From NCBI RefSeq assembly GCF_020193655.1, contig NZ_JADYVE010000005.1, positions 186,001 to 250,000 of the forward strand: a stretch of 64,000 bases of DNA, given 5' to 3'. Numbering within the stretch: the first letter of the stretch is position 1; each line of letters begins with the position of its first letter. A program made the position numbers and the translations under genes. Origin of the DNA: Ensifer sp. IC3342. GTDB lineage: Bacteria > Pseudomonadota > Alphaproteobacteria > Rhizobiales > Rhizobiaceae. Below the pieces are notes generated by a model. That model was not told the DNA's origin, ran no database searches, and was given only the letters and a program-made list of their open reading frames with translations. This document shows positions 62,936-64,000 of the stretch, piece by piece.

Positions 62936-63433
62936 ATGCTCGCGACACACTCGGAGAAACGAACTGTTATGCTCCTAAAAGACGAAGTGGAAATGCTGCG
63001 CCGGATCACGCTGTTTTCCGGCTTGCCGCCAGCCAAGCTCAAACTTCTGGCATTCACCTCCGACAGGGTAATATACGGCGCGGGAGAAAGTCTGTTCCAT
63101 CAGGGCGATATCGGCGACGCGGCCTATGTGATCCTTTCCGGTAGAGCCGATGTGCTGGTTGCGACGCAAACCGGGCAATTGAAGGTCGCCGAGGTGGAGC
63201 AGAATTCGATCGTCGGCGAGATCGCCATTCTCTGCAACACGCCGCGCACGGCGACCGTCAAGACCACCACGGCCCTCGAGGCGCTGCGCATTCGCAAGGA
63301 CGATTTCCTGAAATTGCTGGCCGACTTCCCGGAAATGGCAGTGGAAATCATGCGCGTGCTTGCCGACCGCCTCAGCCAGACAACCTCCGAACTCACCGAA
63401 GCGCGCAGCCGCGCCCAGCGGGCAGAGGCGTAA
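62936..63433 (+). CDS. Stand-alone cyclic-nucleotide-binding domain protein
   Basis: A 165-residue cytosolic protein formed almost entirely by one CRP-type cNMP-binding domain. It has ITLFSGLPPAKLKLLA, the GDIGDAAYVILSGRADVLV beta-roll and the phosphate-binding cassette VGEIAILCNTPRTATVKT, with the Glu and Arg that contact the cyclic nucleotide. No helix-turn-helix follows, so it is not a CRP-like transcription factor; the C-terminal 30 residues are a charged helix. A strong GGAGGGAGG precedes the ATG at 62936. It lies 60 nt after the degenerate ABC gene and probably shares its transcript, which suggests it acts on that protein. Confidence 0.9.
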   Translation: MLATHSEKRTVMLLKDEVEMLRRITLFSGLPPAKLKLLAFTSDRVIYGAGESLFHQGDIGDAAYVILSGRADVLVATQTGQLKVAEVEQNSIVGEIAILCNTPRTATVKTTTALEALRIRKDDFLKLLADFPEMAVEIMRVLADRLSQTTSELTEARSRAQRAEA

Positions 63434-63501
63434 GCGCCATTCGGCAGTCGAACCTCGCGCCCGAGCGGTGTCACCCTGACTCTTTATTTGCCCGTCCTCC
63501 T

Positions 63502-63604
63502 ACAGCGCCGCGGGTCTTATCAGACGCGCGAGGCACGCTGGAGCACCTTGAATTGCTGCATGCTCTTATCCGTACGCCAGCTACGATTTAGGGAAACATG
63601 CAGT
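63502..63604 (-). repeat. RIME-like palindromic element, copy D
   Basis: It carries the same layout as copy A: CAGCGCCGCG, CTTATCAGACGCGCG, TTGAATTGCTGCATG and a degenerate core (TTATCCGTACG / TACGATTTAGG). It ends about 50 nt before the FkbM gene and may be in its leader. Confidence 0.72.
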
Positions 63605-63652
63605 AGCGGGAGCCGCTTCACACGTCGCCCCGAAATGCATTAAAGAGGCGCG

Positions 63653-64000
63653 ATGCGTGCGATAACCTATTTTCAGAAGACTGTATATTTCCCCGACAAG
63701 CCGGAGAAGGCCCGCTTCTTTGCCCGGCTGGAAGGCGGGCAATGGGAGCCCGGCACATTCCGCAACATCGAGCGTCTCGTCGACGGTACGACCACCTTCA
63801 TCGATATCGGAGGCTGGATCGGCGTGACGCCCTACTGGGCGGCGCAGATCGCCGACAATGTCATTACCGTCGAACCTGATCCAGTGTGCTTCGAGATCCT
63901 TTCGGAGATGCAGCGCGAGAATGCGGGCGAAGTGAAGCTTGTCAACGCGGCGCTCTCCCAGGATGAATGCCTGGTGCTGCACTCGGTCGGCGGCGGCTTC
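63653..64000 (+). CDS. FkbM-family methyltransferase, 3' end beyond window
   Basis: The first 116 codons of a gene that runs off the window. It reads MRAITYFQKTVYFPD and then GTTTFIDIGGWIGVTPYWA, the SAM-binding motif I, and ITVEPDPVCFEIL with the acidic Glu that binds the SAM ribose. This is the FkbM pattern; members methylate sugars in glycans or antibiotics. AGAGG lies about 5 nt before the ATG. It follows the cNMP-binding gene and a repeat on the same strand. No stop or C-terminal part can be judged. Confidence 0.85.
   Translation, partial: MRAITYFQKTVYFPDKPEKARFFARLEGGQWEPGTFRNIERLVDGTTTFIDIGGWIGVTPYWAAQIADNVITVEPDPVCFEILSEMQRENAGEVKLVNAALSQDECLVLHSVGGGF

Noticed and set aside
61289-62950. 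553-codon minus-strand frame opposite the degenerate ABC gene
   Set aside because: Its sequence is the mirror of a clear ABC exporter gene in GC-rich DNA and has no recognisable motif or ribosome site.

Overview
The window looks like a replicon of an alphaproteobacterium of the Rhizobiaceae, most probably Sinorhizobium/Ensifer or a close relative. This rests on GC-rich coding sequence with AT-rich divergent promoters, ExoF/ExoY/ExoP-type export proteins, a DUF3095 gene, and several interspersed palindromic repeats that I recognise from memory as rhizobial intergenic mosaic (RIME-like) elements. I ran no database search. No rRNA, tRNA, CRISPR, insertion sequence or phage gene was seen. Almost everything concerns surface or extracellular polysaccharide.

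Region 1 (1-2.3 kb) holds the 3' part of an asparagine-synthetase-type amidotransferase and two repeat blocks. Region 2 (2.3-37.4 kb) is a large Wzx/Wzy-type polysaccharide locus. It holds a secreted RTX protein, glycosyltransferases (GT4, GT2, GT-C), a WbpM/EpsC-type UDP-sugar dehydratase, a formyltransferase/ATP-grasp/HAD operon and a GtrA-GtrB pair. A CDP-sugar operon follows (rfbF, rfbG, an RfbH-like dehydrase, a C-methyltransferase and an epimerase-like protein), then a NarL-type two-component pair, a sulfotransferase and a pectate-lyase-like enzyme. The machinery itself is present: flippase (Wzx), export protein (ExoF/Wza-like), priming transferase (ExoY-like), PIG-L deacetylase, DegT aminotransferase, polymerase/ligase (Wzy/WaaL) and co-polymerase/kinase (ExoP/Wzc-like). 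The gene set predicts a heteropolysaccharide with N-acylated or N-formylated amino sugars, a branched 6-deoxy or 3,6-dideoxy sugar made as the CDP form, and sulfate groups.

Region 3 (37.4-49.4 kb) holds repeats, a secreted unknown, a large MscS channel and a GT4/deacetylase pair. It continues with a metallo-beta-lactamase-fold phosphodiesterase-like enzyme, a DUF3095 (cyclase-like) protein, a nucleotide-sugar dehydrogenase, a class III adenylate/guanylate cyclase and a heparin-lyase-like polysaccharide lyase. Region 4 (49.5-55.5 kb) is a four-gene peptide-type ABC importer. Region 5 (55.6-64 kb) has three tightly coupled glycosyltransferases (MurG-like, GT4, MurG-like), a methyltransferase, a 903-residue ABC exporter whose nucleotide-binding domain has lost its catalytic residues, a free-standing cyclic-nucleotide-binding protein, and the start of an FkbM methyltransferase.

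The strongest candidate for something undescribed is in region 5: an ABC-exporter-fold protein that is apparently ATPase-dead, carries a roughly 340-residue insertion with repeated 'xNLLFG' motifs, and is followed by a stand-alone cNMP sensor. A cyclase gene and a cyclase-like gene lie about 15 kb away. A second candidate is the RfbH-like dehydrase, which keeps the diagnostic His but lacks three of the four [2Fe-2S] cysteines.
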